Below, piece after piece: positions 49,341 through 57,971 of a stretch of DNA of 64,000 bases. The DNA is from Paraburkholderia caledonica NBRC 102488 (GTDB lineage: Bacteria > Pseudomonadota > Gammaproteobacteria > Burkholderiales > Burkholderiaceae). Both the position numbers and the translations under genes were made by a program. Each line of letters begins with the position of its first letter. Position 1 is the stretch's first letter. The notes under the pieces are model-generated. The model was given only the letters and a program-made list of their open reading frames with translations, did no database searches and was not told the origin of the DNA. Where the stretch lies: positions 372,001 through 436,000 of the forward strand of contig NZ_BAYE01000006.1 in assembly GCF_000685095.1 (NCBI RefSeq), read 5' to 3'.

Positions 49341-51605
49341 CTAGGCGTCGATCTGCCGACGCAAACTCTCTCCGGCCAACGGCATGTCGCGCAGCCGCTT
49401 GCCGGTAGCATCGAATAACGCATTGGCGATCGCGCCCGCGGTCGGACCCATCGATGCTTCTGCCGCGCCGAGAAACGGCGCGCCCGGCCTGTCGATCAAA
49501 TGCACGTTGACGCTGTGCGGCGCCGCCGAGTACCGCAGAATGGGGTAGCTGCTCCAGTCGAAACTGCGAATTCTCGATGTATCGAACTGCAGCTCCTCGT
49601 AAAGTGTCCAGCTTGCCGATTGAATGACGCCGCCTTCGATCTGGTTGCGTATGCCGTCCGGATTCACGATCTGGCCCGAGTCCACGGCCACTTCCGCATG
49701 TTCGAGCCTGACCTGGCCGGTCTCGGGCACGACCGACACCTCGACGGCGATCGCGACATACGCCATCAGATTTTTATACTTCCCGAACGCAAAGCCCACG
49801 CCGTGATTACGCTTGCGTGGCGGTCTGGGCCAGCCGAATCGACGCGCGGCTAGCTCGATCACGTCGCGGGCGCGCGGATCTTGCATGTGCTTGAGCCGGA
49901 ACGCCACCGGATCGGCGCCAGCGGCCGCGGCGAGTTCGTCCATGGTGGCTTCGATCGAGAAGACATTCATGTGCGCGCCCAGCGAACGCATGGCCGACGT
50001 GTGCAGCGGCATGGTCGGCGAGAAGTTGTTCATCACATGCATGTTGGGGAATGCGTAGAGCGGAATCGCATTGCGGTCGCCGCCGCCTTCCGGTTGCACC
50101 ATCGGCACCGACGGCGCAGGCGCGAACGGCTTTTCCAGCATCTGCGCGGGAATGAGCCGCCCCGCGTTGACGATGCGTTCATTGTGGGAACTGCTCCACA
50201 GCGAATAATTCCAGTCGACCATAGTGCCGCCCGCATCGAGCGACGCGCTGACCTCCGTGACCATTGCAGGCGTGAAGTGATCCCACGTGTGTTCCTGCTC
50301 GCGCATCCACTGCACGCGCACGGGTGCGCCGTCCATCTCGCGTGCGATCAACGCCGCGTGCGCGGCCACGTCGTCGGCGCCGTTATGGCCGTAGCAGCCG
50401 GACCCCTCGACATGGACGCAGCGAATCTTCTCCTTTGGCATCGACAGCATTTCGGCGAGCCCGTCGCGCAGCGGATAGACGCCTTGCGAATGCGTCCAGA
50501 CGGTCATCGTGCTGTCCTTGTAGAGCGCCACCGCGCAGGACGGTCCGATCGAGCCGTGCATCATGTAGCGCTTGCTGTACCTCGCGCTCAATGTCCTGGC
50601 CGGCGTTCCGGCCGGCGTATGAACGTTGGCGATCTCGATGTGTTCAGTTGAAATCTGCTTCAGGTCGCGATGCACCGTGGACGGATCGGGCAAGCTGCGC
50701 CCGGCAGTCCATCTGGAGCCCGCCGACAGCGCGCGCTGTGCTTGCACGGCCTGCCATTCACCTTTCGCAACCACGGCGAGCAGGCTGCCGTTGCGGACCA
50801 CCCTGACCACTCCCGGCATCTTCAGAATCTCGGGCGCGTTGGTCTCCAGCAGTTTCGCCTCATAGACGGGCGGCATGACGACGCGTGCGTGCAGCATGCC
50901 GGGCATCGTCATGTCTTGCACATAGCTTGGCAGGCCGGTGACCTTCGCGGGAATATCCAGCCGCTGCAGCGAGGTGCCGATGACGTCGAACTTTGCCGGG
51001 TCCTTCAGCGGTGAAGTCGGCGTGGCCACCCGATGCAGATCCACAAGACGGACCGCTTCACCGTACGTCATGGCGCGGCCGTCCGGTGCCTTGATCACTG
51101 CGTTGCGAGCGATCAGTTCGCCGCTCTGCACGCCGAAGTGCGTCGCTGCCGCGTCGACCAGCAGACCACGCACCTGGGCTGCGGCGTTCAACAGTGCGCT
51201 GCCGCTGTCGGCAATCGTGTGGCTGCCGGCGGTGAGACCTTCGTCCGGCGACGCGCCGGTATCGGCTGTCAGAAACGTGATCAGCGAAGGTGCCATGTCC
51301 AGTTCTTCCGCCGCGACCTGCAACAGCGCGGTGCGAACGCCGGTGCCGAGTTCGACCTTGCCGGTATGGACGGTTACCTTGCCCGCCGCGTCGATCCTGA
51401 TCCAGGCGTCGAGATACGGGTTGGTTTTCAGGCTGCCTGCGAGCGCTTGCGTTGCCTTGCCGATATGTACGGCGGCGCCTTCGTCGGCAATCACTTCCTG
51501 CGCCATTGCCTTGACGCCCGGCAACATGCTGAAGGTCACCATCAGCGCGCCGGACATCATGAAGCGGCGGCGCGTTTCATCGATCTTTTCGTCGTTGCCG
51601 CTCAT
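49341..51605 (-). CDS. Mo hydroxylase large subunit (xanthine dehydrogenase family, IorB/NicB-like)
   Basis: A 754-residue molybdopterin-cytosine-dinucleotide subunit. A Tat signal (DETRRRFMMSGALMVTFSML) exports it. Cofactor motifs include KVELGTGVRTALLQVAAEEL, the duplicated domain with AMRSLGAHMNVFSIEATMDE, and the C-terminal AAEASMGPTAGAIANAL, whose Glu aligns with the catalytic Glu of the family. Likely substrates are an N-heterocycle or an aldehyde, hydroxylated with water as oxygen donor. The start overlaps the 2Fe-2S subunit stop as ATGA, and no CoxL-type motif is present. Confidence 0.9.
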   Translation of the reverse strand: MSGNDEKIDETRRRFMMSGALMVTFSMLPGVKAMAQEVIADEGAAVHIGKATQALAGSLKTNPYLDAWIRIDAAGKVTVHTGKVELGTGVRTALLQVAAEELDMAPSLITFLTADTGASPDEGLTAGSHTIADSGSALLNAAAQVRGLLVDAAATHFGVQSGELIARNAVIKAPDGRAMTYGEAVRLVDLHRVATPTSPLKDPAKFDVIGTSLQRLDIPAKVTGLPSYVQDMTMPGMLHARVVMPPVYEAKLLETNAPEILKMPGVVRVVRNGSLLAVVAKGEWQAVQAQRALSAGSRWTAGRSLPDPSTVHRDLKQISTEHIEIANVHTPAGTPARTLSARYSKRYMMHGSIGPSCAVALYKDSTMTVWTHSQGVYPLRDGLAEMLSMPKEKIRCVHVEGSGCYGHNGADDVAAHAALIAREMDGAPVRVQWMREQEHTWDHFTPAMVTEVSASLDAGGTMVDWNYSLWSSSHNERIVNAGRLIPAQMLEKPFAPAPSVPMVQPEGGGDRNAIPLYAFPNMHVMNNFSPTMPLHTSAMRSLGAHMNVFSIEATMDELAAAAGADPVAFRLKHMQDPRARDVIELAARRFGWPRPPRKRNHGVGFAFGKYKNLMAYVAIAVEVSVVPETGQVRLEHAEVAVDSGQIVNPDGIRNQIEGGVIQSASWTLYEELQFDTSRIRSFDWSSYPILRYSAAPHSVNVHLIDRPGAPFLGAAEASMGPTAGAIANALFDATGKRLRDMPLAGESLRRQIDA

Positions 51606-52114
51606 TGCGCGCCTCCGCGGCTTGCCGTGTGTAACGGTTCGTTTGTGAGCGTGCCGCCGGCGGGCAGATGCGCAACCTCGCGAATCGCGGCGAGAATTCG
51701 CAGATGCGTGCCGCAACGGCAAAGGTTAGGCTCCATGTGTTCCAGCATTTCGCGCTCGGTCGGCCGCGGGTTGCGATCGAGCAGAGCCTGCGCGCGCATG
51801 ATCATGCCGGCGATGCAGTAGCCGCACTGCGCCGCCTGATGATCGATGAACGACTTCTGCAACGCTCCGGGGTGCTCGACGGTGCCGAGGCTCTCGATGG
51901 TGCGAACCGGCCGCGCGCCGATCGACGAGACCGGAATCAGGCACGAAAACACGGCCTGATCGCCCACGATAACCGTGCAGGCTCCGCATTGTCCGAGCCC
52001 GCAGCCGAACTTTGCGCCATGCAGATGCAGGTCGTTACGCAGCGCATACAGCAACGGGGTGGACGGATCGATATCGAGCGAGTGCTGCACGCCATTGACG
52101 GTTAGGGTGATCAT
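51602..52114 (-). CDS. Mo hydroxylase (2Fe-2S)2 small subunit
   Basis: A 170-residue electron-transfer subunit. The plant-type cluster is CGLGQCGACTVIVGDQAVFSC near 38-58, and the second cluster uses CGYCIAGM near 97 and CRCGTH near 131. It passes electrons from the Mo centre to the cytochrome c encoded just upstream. Its start shares the ATGA with the cytochrome stop. It has no signal peptide and should be co-exported with the Tat-bearing large subunit. Confidence 0.95.
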   Translation of the reverse strand: MITLTVNGVQHSLDIDPSTPLLYALRNDLHLHGAKFGCGLGQCGACTVIVGDQAVFSCLIPVSSIGARPVRTIESLGTVEHPGALQKSFIDHQAAQCGYCIAGMIMRAQALLDRNPRPTEREMLEHMEPNLCRCGTHLRILAAIREVAHLPAGGTLTNEPLHTASRGGAQ

Positions 52115-53388
52115 CGCGCGTCGTTCTCCTTTCTGACTTTAGCTACCGACTCTTCGACGTCGCCCCACGGGCCGCGCTGCGAGTAGGTCGCGCGAATGTA
52201 CGACGCCAGGTCGGCGACCTGCCTGTTGTTGTAAATCTGTGCGAAGGCGGGCATGTAGTTGAGCGCATCTTCGCCATGCCAGTTGATGCCGCCAAGGATC
52301 ATCTGGATCGCGTTGCGCGGCGTCGAGGCATTGACGGCCGTGCTGAGCGCGAGAGTCGGGCGCTCCCCGATGGATTGCATCGGCGCTTGGGGACCATGGC
52401 ATTGCGCGCACGACGCGGCGAACAGCACGGCGCCCCTTTGCGCTTCTGCTGGAAGCGACGTGCTGGCCACCGGCCTTGCATCGGCTGGTCGCGGCTTCTG
52501 GATGGACAGGATGTAGGTGGCGATGGCCTGCACATCCTGCTCCGGCACGGTGGCCAGATCGCGCGTGACGGGCAGCATCGGCCCGGCTGCGGCGCCATGC
52601 TCGCTGGCCCGGCCGGTGCGCAGGTAGGTGACCAGTTGCGCCTGCGTCCAGGGCTTGGGCGCAGCATCCAGAGCATTGAGCGCGGGTGCTTCCCATCCGT
52701 CCACGATGCCGCCGTCGAACGCGTGGCCCGACTTTTCTCCGCCGATGGGATTGAGCGGGGAGTGACACGACGCGCAGTGACCCAGGCCATCGACGAGGAG
52801 CTTGCCGCGATTCCACTGCGCATCTTTGGTTGCGTCCGCCGCTTCGGGGCCGGGGCGCAGGAACAAGATGTTCCAGAAAGCGAGCAGAGGCCTGAAGTTC
52901 AGCGGAAAGATCAACTCGTTGGCGGGCGCGTTTGCGTTCACCGGTTCGCGCGTCATCAGATACGCGTAGGCGGCCGAAATATCCCCATCCGACATGCGGG
53001 TGAAGTGAATATAAGGAAACGCGGGATAAAGCAGGTGCCCGTCACGGGCGACGCCGTGGCGCATCGCGCGCGTGAACGCTTCGAGAGACCAGTTGCCGAT
53101 ACCAGTGTCGACGTCGGGCGTAATGTTCGTCGAGTAGATCGTGCCGAAGGGCGTCGCGAGCGGCAGACCGCCTGCGAACGGCTGACCGCCCTTGGCAGTG
53201 TGGCAGACGATGCAATCGCCTAGTGCCACCACGCGCGCGCCGGCGAGCTTCGTCTGCGCGTCGAACGATGCGACTGGCGGCGCACCGACGGGCGCGATGG
53301 CCGGCTTCCACATCAAAGCCGCAGCGATAGCCAGCACGGCCACGACGGCCCCGCCGGTTCCCCACAGCAATCTGGGTCCTGGAGTCAT
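52111..53388 (-). CDS. Triheme cytochrome c subunit of the Mo hydroxylase
   Basis: A 425-residue protein: an N-terminal membrane anchor (about 9-27), then three CXXCH sites, CIVCH near 59, CASCH near 205 and CAQCH near 325. It has the same architecture and clear similarity to the cytochrome at 1-1071. It takes electrons from the Fe-S subunit in the periplasm and passes them to the quinone pool or an oxidase. It is the first gene of the three-gene unit, with AAGGG upstream, and 103 bases from the old yellow enzyme stop. Confidence 0.93.
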   Translation of the reverse strand: MTPGPRLLWGTGGAVVAVLAIAAALMWKPAIAPVGAPPVASFDAQTKLAGARVVALGDCIVCHTAKGGQPFAGGLPLATPFGTIYSTNITPDVDTGIGNWSLEAFTRAMRHGVARDGHLLYPAFPYIHFTRMSDGDISAAYAYLMTREPVNANAPANELIFPLNFRPLLAFWNILFLRPGPEAADATKDAQWNRGKLLVDGLGHCASCHSPLNPIGGEKSGHAFDGGIVDGWEAPALNALDAAPKPWTQAQLVTYLRTGRASEHGAAAGPMLPVTRDLATVPEQDVQAIATYILSIQKPRPADARPVASTSLPAEAQRGAVLFAASCAQCHGPQAPMQSIGERPTLALSTAVNASTPRNAIQMILGGINWHGEDALNYMPAFAQIYNNRQVADLASYIRATYSQRGPWGDVEESVAKVRKENDAR

Positions 53389-53491
53389 TCACACGCCCTT
53401 TTCAAATGGATTGATTGCAAACTTCGGATGCCTTAGCGCATGCCCTGATAGATGCCTGCGCGCAGGTTGCGCCCACGTTGCCGCTGCGCTG

Positions 53492-54634
53492 TCAGGCTTC
53501 AGCGGCGCCTGGTCGCACGCCGTGGCTGGCGCTGCTGCCGAACGGATAGTCGATATAGCCGCTCTCGCCGCCGCCATACCACCCGGCCGATTTCGGCGTC
53601 GCGAGCGGCGTTGCCGTTGCAATCCGCGCGACGAGGTCCGGGTTCGCAATGTAGGCGCGGCCGAACGCGACGAGATCGGCGTCGCCAGCGCGGATCAACG
53701 CGTCGGCCCGGTCGATGTTAATGCCGCCGTTGACCATCAACGTGCCGTCGAAAACCTTGCGGGTGCGTTCGATAATGCGCGGCAAGTCCGGTGCGCCGCT
53801 CCAGCCGTTCGTATCAGCCGCATGCACATACGCGACGCCGAACTCGCCGAGCATCGCGCCGACGTAGTCGTAGGTGCCGTCGGGGTTCGTGTCGCGAACG
53901 TTGTTGTAATGCGCGTACGGCGAGATACGCACGCCGACCTTGTTCAGCGGAATCGCCGTGCCGATTTCCGTCAGTACATCGCGCAGGAAATTGGCCCGCT
54001 TTGCAATCGACCCGCCGTAGCGGTCGTCGCGGGTGTTCGTTGTGGACGAGAGGAACTGGTGCGGCAAATAACCATTTGCTGCATGTACTTCCACACCGTC
54101 GAATCCCGCGGCGATCGCGTTGACCGCGCCTTGCCTGAACGCATCGATCGCGAATCTGACTTCCTGCAGCGACATCGCACGCGACGGCGTTGCATGAATG
54201 CGCGTGTAGTGGCCGTTCTGCAATTGCCCCCACACCTGCAAGTGTTCCAGGTCGTCATTCACGCCGGAGGGTGACAGCGGCACGTCGCCTTCAAGCAGTG
54301 TGAATGAACTGACGCGCCCGCCGTGCCAGAGCTGCATGATGATGCGGCCGCCGGCGGCATGCACGCGGCTCGTGACCATGCGCCAGCCGTCGATCTGCTC
54401 AGCGGTCATGATGCCCGGCGTGAGTTCGAATGCAGCCGATGCGGGACTGACATTCGTCGCTTCGGTAATGATCAGTCCGGCCGACGCGCGCTGCGCATAG
54501 TATTGCGCCATCATTTCGTTTGGCAGCCCACGCACGGGTGCGCGCGAACGCGTCATGGGCGCCATGACCACGCGATTAGGCAGACTCAGGCCATTCAGGT
54601 CGTAGCTGTTCAGCAGGGACGATTGGGAAGACAT
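53492..54634 (-). CDS. Old yellow enzyme, alkene reductase (second copy)
   Basis: A 380-residue FMN oxidoreductase. Motifs: NRVVMAPMTRSRAPV near 20-35, QLWHGGR near 100, the substrate pair in GVEVHAANGYLPHQF near 185-200, and DRYGGSIAKRANFL. The C-terminal ends with a 25-residue extension (YGGGESGYIDYPFG and an Ala/Gly tail). About half the residues match the copy at 21202. It follows the MFS gene after 162 bases and lies between the flavin-monooxygenase genes and the Mo hydroxylase. Confidence 0.9.
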   Translation of the reverse strand: MSSQSSLLNSYDLNGLSLPNRVVMAPMTRSRAPVRGLPNEMMAQYYAQRASAGLIITEATNVSPASAAFELTPGIMTAEQIDGWRMVTSRVHAAGGRIIMQLWHGGRVSSFTLLEGDVPLSPSGVNDDLEHLQVWGQLQNGHYTRIHATPSRAMSLQEVRFAIDAFRQGAVNAIAAGFDGVEVHAANGYLPHQFLSSTTNTRDDRYGGSIAKRANFLRDVLTEIGTAIPLNKVGVRISPYAHYNNVRDTNPDGTYDYVGAMLGEFGVAYVHAADTNGWSGAPDLPRIIERTRKVFDGTLMVNGGINIDRADALIRAGDADLVAFGRAYIANPDLVARIATATPLATPKSAGWYGGGESGYIDYPFGSSASHGVRPGAAEA

Positions 54635-54670
54635 GTTCTATTCCTTTTGCACGATCGGGCGTTGCTAAGA

Positions 54671-54708
54671 CGCGGCACTGCACGCAGTAGCGTATTCGCA
54701 GTGCCGCG
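54671..54708 (-). repeat. Perfect 11-base-pair stem-loop between MFS and reductase genes
   Basis: CGCGGCACTGC (54671-54681) pairs exactly with GCAGTGCCGCG (54698-54708) around a 16-base loop. Read on the minus strand it follows the MFS stop and precedes the reductase start by 36 bases, so it could attenuate or process the transcript. No U-run follows. Confidence 0.5.
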
Positions 54709-54796
54709 CTTATTCCTGAAATCGCGCTGAATTTTTGTTAAGCCGGTCGGCTTGTGCGCTCGACCCGGCGGCAACTCGCATCTCTGCAAGATCGGC

Positions 54797-56011
54797 TTAT
54801 GCGTTGCGTGCGGCGTGCGGCCGTCCGATGACGAGGTAATGAATCAATGCGACGACCGGGAAGGCCGTGGCCACTGCCGCGACCAGCGGCCAGCCGCCGT
54901 GCTGATACAGCGGGCTTGCGAGTGCGGAACCGGAAGCGCCGCCGACGAAGATGCTCGTCATATACAGCGCGTTCAGCCGGTTCCTGCTCGCTGCGTGTAA
55001 CGCGTAGATCTCGCGTTGACCCAAGACCATGTTCATCTGCACGGCGAAGTCCAGAATGATTCCCGTCGCGACGAGGCCGAACACGCCCCAAGCCGGATGG
55101 ATCAAGGCCGGTGTATAGGCAAGCGCGCCCACCACGAGTGCGATCAACGTGGCGCGGACTGTGTGACCGGCGTCGGCAAGGCGTCCTGCGACCGGTGCGG
55201 ACGTCGCGCCGATTGCGCCGACTAGCGCGAAGATGCCGATTGCCGTTTGCGACAGCCCGAAGTGCCGCGTCAACTCGACGGGAATCGCGGTCCAGAACAG
55301 GCTGAACGAAGCAAACATCAGCCCTTGATACAACGAACGGTGACGCAGAATGGGCATGGTTCGCAGCAGATGCGCAAGCGAGCCGATCAGCTCGAAGTAG
55401 GTAGCCTTATGTTCCGGCTGGCGGCGCGGAATGGTCAGTGCAAGCACGCTCGTCACCAGTGCCATGAGGACGGCGGCGGAGCCGAACACCGCGCGCCAGC
55501 CGAAATGACCGGCGATGACGCTGGAGATCGGGCGCGACAGCAGGATGCCGAGCAGCAGGCCGCTCATGATCGTGCCGACTACCTTGCCGCGCGATTCGTC
55601 GGGCGCAAGATGGGCGGCAAGCGGAATGAGGATCTGCACGGCTACGGAACTGAAGCCGACCAGCAGCGAGATACCGAGGAACCAGCCCGGCTGATGCGCG
55701 AACGCCGCAGCGCTCAGACTCGCGATGGACACGAGCGCGGTCGTAATCATCAGCTTGCGGTTCTCGAGCAGATCCCCGAGCGGCACGAGAAAGAACAGCC
55801 CGAGCGCATAGCCGATCTGGGTCAACGACACGATCAGACTCGCCGTATTGGAGGACATGTGAATGTCCGGGGCGATCAGCTCGGTGATCGGCTGCGCGTA
55901 ATAGAGGTTGGCGACGATTGCGCCGCAGCAGAATGCGAACAGCGCGATCAGCGATTGCGTTAATTTGACGGTACTCGTGCCGGGAGTGGCAACAGATGCC
56001 TCGGTTGACAT
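54797..56011 (-). CDS. MFS transporter (12 helices)
   Basis: A 404-residue major facilitator of the drug/sugar-efflux (YceI/AraJ-like) branch. Helix 1 is LIALFAFCCGAIVANLYYAQP; the motif-A-like loop is FFLVPLGDLLENRKLMI after helix 2, followed by PDESRGKVVGTIMSGLLLG. AAGGAG precedes the ATG at 56011. It starts 43 bases after the flavin monooxygenase stop and is probably in the same transcript, moving substrate or product. Confidence 0.88.
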   Translation of the reverse strand: MSTEASVATPGTSTVKLTQSLIALFAFCCGAIVANLYYAQPITELIAPDIHMSSNTASLIVSLTQIGYALGLFFLVPLGDLLENRKLMITTALVSIASLSAAAFAHQPGWFLGISLLVGFSSVAVQILIPLAAHLAPDESRGKVVGTIMSGLLLGILLSRPISSVIAGHFGWRAVFGSAAVLMALVTSVLALTIPRRQPEHKATYFELIGSLAHLLRTMPILRHRSLYQGLMFASFSLFWTAIPVELTRHFGLSQTAIGIFALVGAIGATSAPVAGRLADAGHTVRATLIALVVGALAYTPALIHPAWGVFGLVATGIILDFAVQMNMVLGQREIYALHAASRNRLNALYMTSIFVGGASGSALASPLYQHGGWPLVAAVATAFPVVALIHYLVIGRPHAARNA

Positions 56012-56054
56012 GACAGCTCCTTGAACTGGGGAAACAAAATAGGGAAAGCGAAAA

Positions 56055-57203
56055 TCAGCGCGCAATGTTCATTAGCCGGTTGCCGAGCGATATGCCCAAC
56101 TCGGTCATGCGCCTGCCGCGCTCTAATTGCTGGGTCTGCCAACGCTTGAGCGCCGAATCGATCGAGTCGCCGCTTTGCTGTGCCGAGCGCAGCGCGAGCG
56201 CCAGCGCGTGTGCATTGGAAGCGGCCTTTGCCGTGCTGCCCGCGGTGTGCGGACGCGGCACCGAAGCGGCGTCGCCGAGCAGCAGGGCGCGGCCGAAGAC
56301 CATCTGCGGAGCGCGCAGATCGACGATAGGCTGCATGAACGGCTCGTCGGTCGCATCGACCAGCGCGCGGAATGTCGAGCCCATCATGAGCTTCGCGTCG
56401 TCCCGCAACTGGGCGATGTCCGCACTCTTCGTCGAGCCAGGCGGCAACGAGAACGACCGCGCTACGCCGTGACGGTCCATGAGCAGCGCGTCTAGTTGCG
56501 CGCGGCTGTATTTGCGGTACCAGACCCAGTTCCAGCGACGCTCTCCAGCCACCGTCGAATCATCGTCGCCGGGTATCAGGTACGACAGCGCCGAATGGCC
56601 GTCGCCATGCTGGAACGAAAAGCGCTCACGCAGCGTGTCGGCCGCGTGAACCGGCAGATCGCGTTCCTGGACGAGTCCACGCCACGCGACATAACCGGCG
56701 TAGGCCGGCACCACTTCAGGCAGCAGGCGGCCTCTCACCGTCGAGCGGATACCGTCGGCGCCGATCAGCAGATCCGCCTCTTCATGCCGGCTGCTTTCGA
56801 ATAGCGCGATTGTTTGCTCGCCATGCGCGCGATAGTTGACGAAGGCTTCGCCAGCATGCAGATGTTCAGCCGGCAGTGCGTTCTTCATTGCGCGATACAG
56901 CAGACTCCACGACGTCTGCATCTGCGGCATGTGCAGCTTCTCGACAATGTCGTCATGCCGGTCGAGATAAATGCGTTCGCCCGAAGCGACGCCCGGCGGG
57001 TCGGGCAATGCGACGCCGGCAAAGTGGAGCGCCTCCAGTACGTCGGGCTGCAGCACGACGCCGCCGCCGCGGCTCTCGAGTTCATTCGGCGACGTCTCGA
57101 ACACGTCGACGTGCCAGCCCACCGCGCGCAACGTTGCGGCCGTCAGCAGGCCGCCGAGCGAACCGCCAATGATCACGGCGCGAAGTCCGGAAAAGGAGTT
57201 CAT
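56055..57203 (-). CDS. FAD-dependent monooxygenase, 2,6-dihydroxypyridine 3-hydroxylase-like
   Basis: A 382-residue single-component flavin hydroxylase. FAD loop GGSLGGLLTAATLRAVG near 13-29; DG motif LLIGADGIRSTVRGRLLPE near 147; GD motif GRALLLGDAASVPRPHTAGS near 308; a Gln/Arg C-terminal helix (RWQTQQLERGRRM). The combination YAGYVAWRG plus SVPRPHTAGSTAKA is close to my memory of 2,6-dihydroxypyridine 3-hydroxylases, rather than salicylate types. It hydroxylates an aromatic or heteroaromatic ring with NAD(P)H and O2. Its start overlaps the DsbA-like stop as ATGA. Confidence 0.85.
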   Translation of the reverse strand: MNSFSGLRAVIIGGSLGGLLTAATLRAVGWHVDVFETSPNELESRGGGVVLQPDVLEALHFAGVALPDPPGVASGERIYLDRHDDIVEKLHMPQMQTSWSLLYRAMKNALPAEHLHAGEAFVNYRAHGEQTIALFESSRHEEADLLIGADGIRSTVRGRLLPEVVPAYAGYVAWRGLVQERDLPVHAADTLRERFSFQHGDGHSALSYLIPGDDDSTVAGERRWNWVWYRKYSRAQLDALLMDRHGVARSFSLPPGSTKSADIAQLRDDAKLMMGSTFRALVDATDEPFMQPIVDLRAPQMVFGRALLLGDAASVPRPHTAGSTAKAASNAHALALALRSAQQSGDSIDSALKRWQTQQLERGRRMTELGISLGNRLMNIAR

Positions 57204-57853
57204 GCTGCGCTCTTCAGCGCCGCGGATCGCAGCGCATGCGCGAAGACGACAGCTGGCTGTGCGCCGCTCACTGTTTCGCCCTCGATCACGGTTGTCGGCA
57301 CTGCCTGTATGCCGAGTTTGTCGGCCCGCGCCCGGGCAGCATCGATCTGCTCTTCGCCTGCGTTCGACTGCAGATACGCGCGCACCGCCTGTTCGTCGAA
57401 GGCATGCGCGGCGGCTATTGCAGCAAGCGTGTCGAGCGAACCGATGTCGCGTCCTTCGGAAAAATAGGCGCTGTAGATGGCTTCATAGAGCGCCGCTGTC
57501 CTGTGCGGTTGGTCGCGGTCCTGGGCGAACTGCATCAAGCGATGCGCAAGACGCGTGTTCGGTGTCAGCGACACCCGGCTGTAGTCGAAGTGCGCGCCGG
57601 CTGTCAGTCCGGCGGCCGCGACCTGCGCGTCCATTGCCTGCGAATGCGCCCAGCTACCGAACTTCTTGCTGCGGTAGGCGCGCCGGTCCATTCCTGCCAC
57701 CGGCATCGACGGATTCAACTCGAACGGCACATAGCGGATCGAAACCGCGTGAGCCAAGCCCGAATCCGCGAGCGCGGCGGCAAGGTTGCGTTGACCGATC
57801 CAGCACCACGGGCAAATGAAGTCGTAATTGACCTCGATATCGACGGTTTGCAT
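57200..57853 (-). CDS. DsbA-family (FrnE-like) thioredoxin-fold oxidoreductase
   Basis: A 217-residue cytosolic protein: MQTVDIEVNYDFICPWCWIG puts CPWC at about residues 14-17. A helical insertion covers about 60-165, and VPTTVIEGE near 185 contains the cis-Pro. This is the FrnE/2-hydroxychromene-2-carboxylate isomerase group. In polyketide and ring-degradation clusters such proteins act as isomerases or redox partners. GAGAGG is 7 bases before the ATG. It is the first gene of the operon, divergent from LysR. Confidence 0.88.
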   Translation of the reverse strand: MQTVDIEVNYDFICPWCWIGQRNLAAALADSGLAHAVSIRYVPFELNPSMPVAGMDRRAYRSKKFGSWAHSQAMDAQVAAAGLTAGAHFDYSRVSLTPNTRLAHRLMQFAQDRDQPHRTAALYEAIYSAYFSEGRDIGSLDTLAAIAAAHAFDEQAVRAYLQSNAGEEQIDAARARADKLGIQAVPTTVIEGETVSGAQPAVVFAHALRSAALKSAA

Positions 57854-57889
57854 GTTGCACCTCTCACCATGTGTAGGAATGCAGCATGG

Positions 57890-57949
57890 GCGTTGCGCTG
57901 CGGTCGCGGAATGGGCATAAAATGCAATCCCGCGTTGCGCTGAGCGCAA
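57890..57949. promoter_or_regulatory. Candidate LysR operator, direct repeat plus palindrome
   Basis: GCGTTGCGCTG occurs at 57890-57900 and again at 57932-57942, 42 bases apart (four helical turns). The second copy is part of a perfect palindrome, TTGCGC-TGA-GCGCAA (57935-57949), which contains T-N11-A. It ends 22 bases before the LysR start. Confidence 0.6.
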
Positions 57950-57971
57950 TGAAACGTCGATTGGGTCAAAT

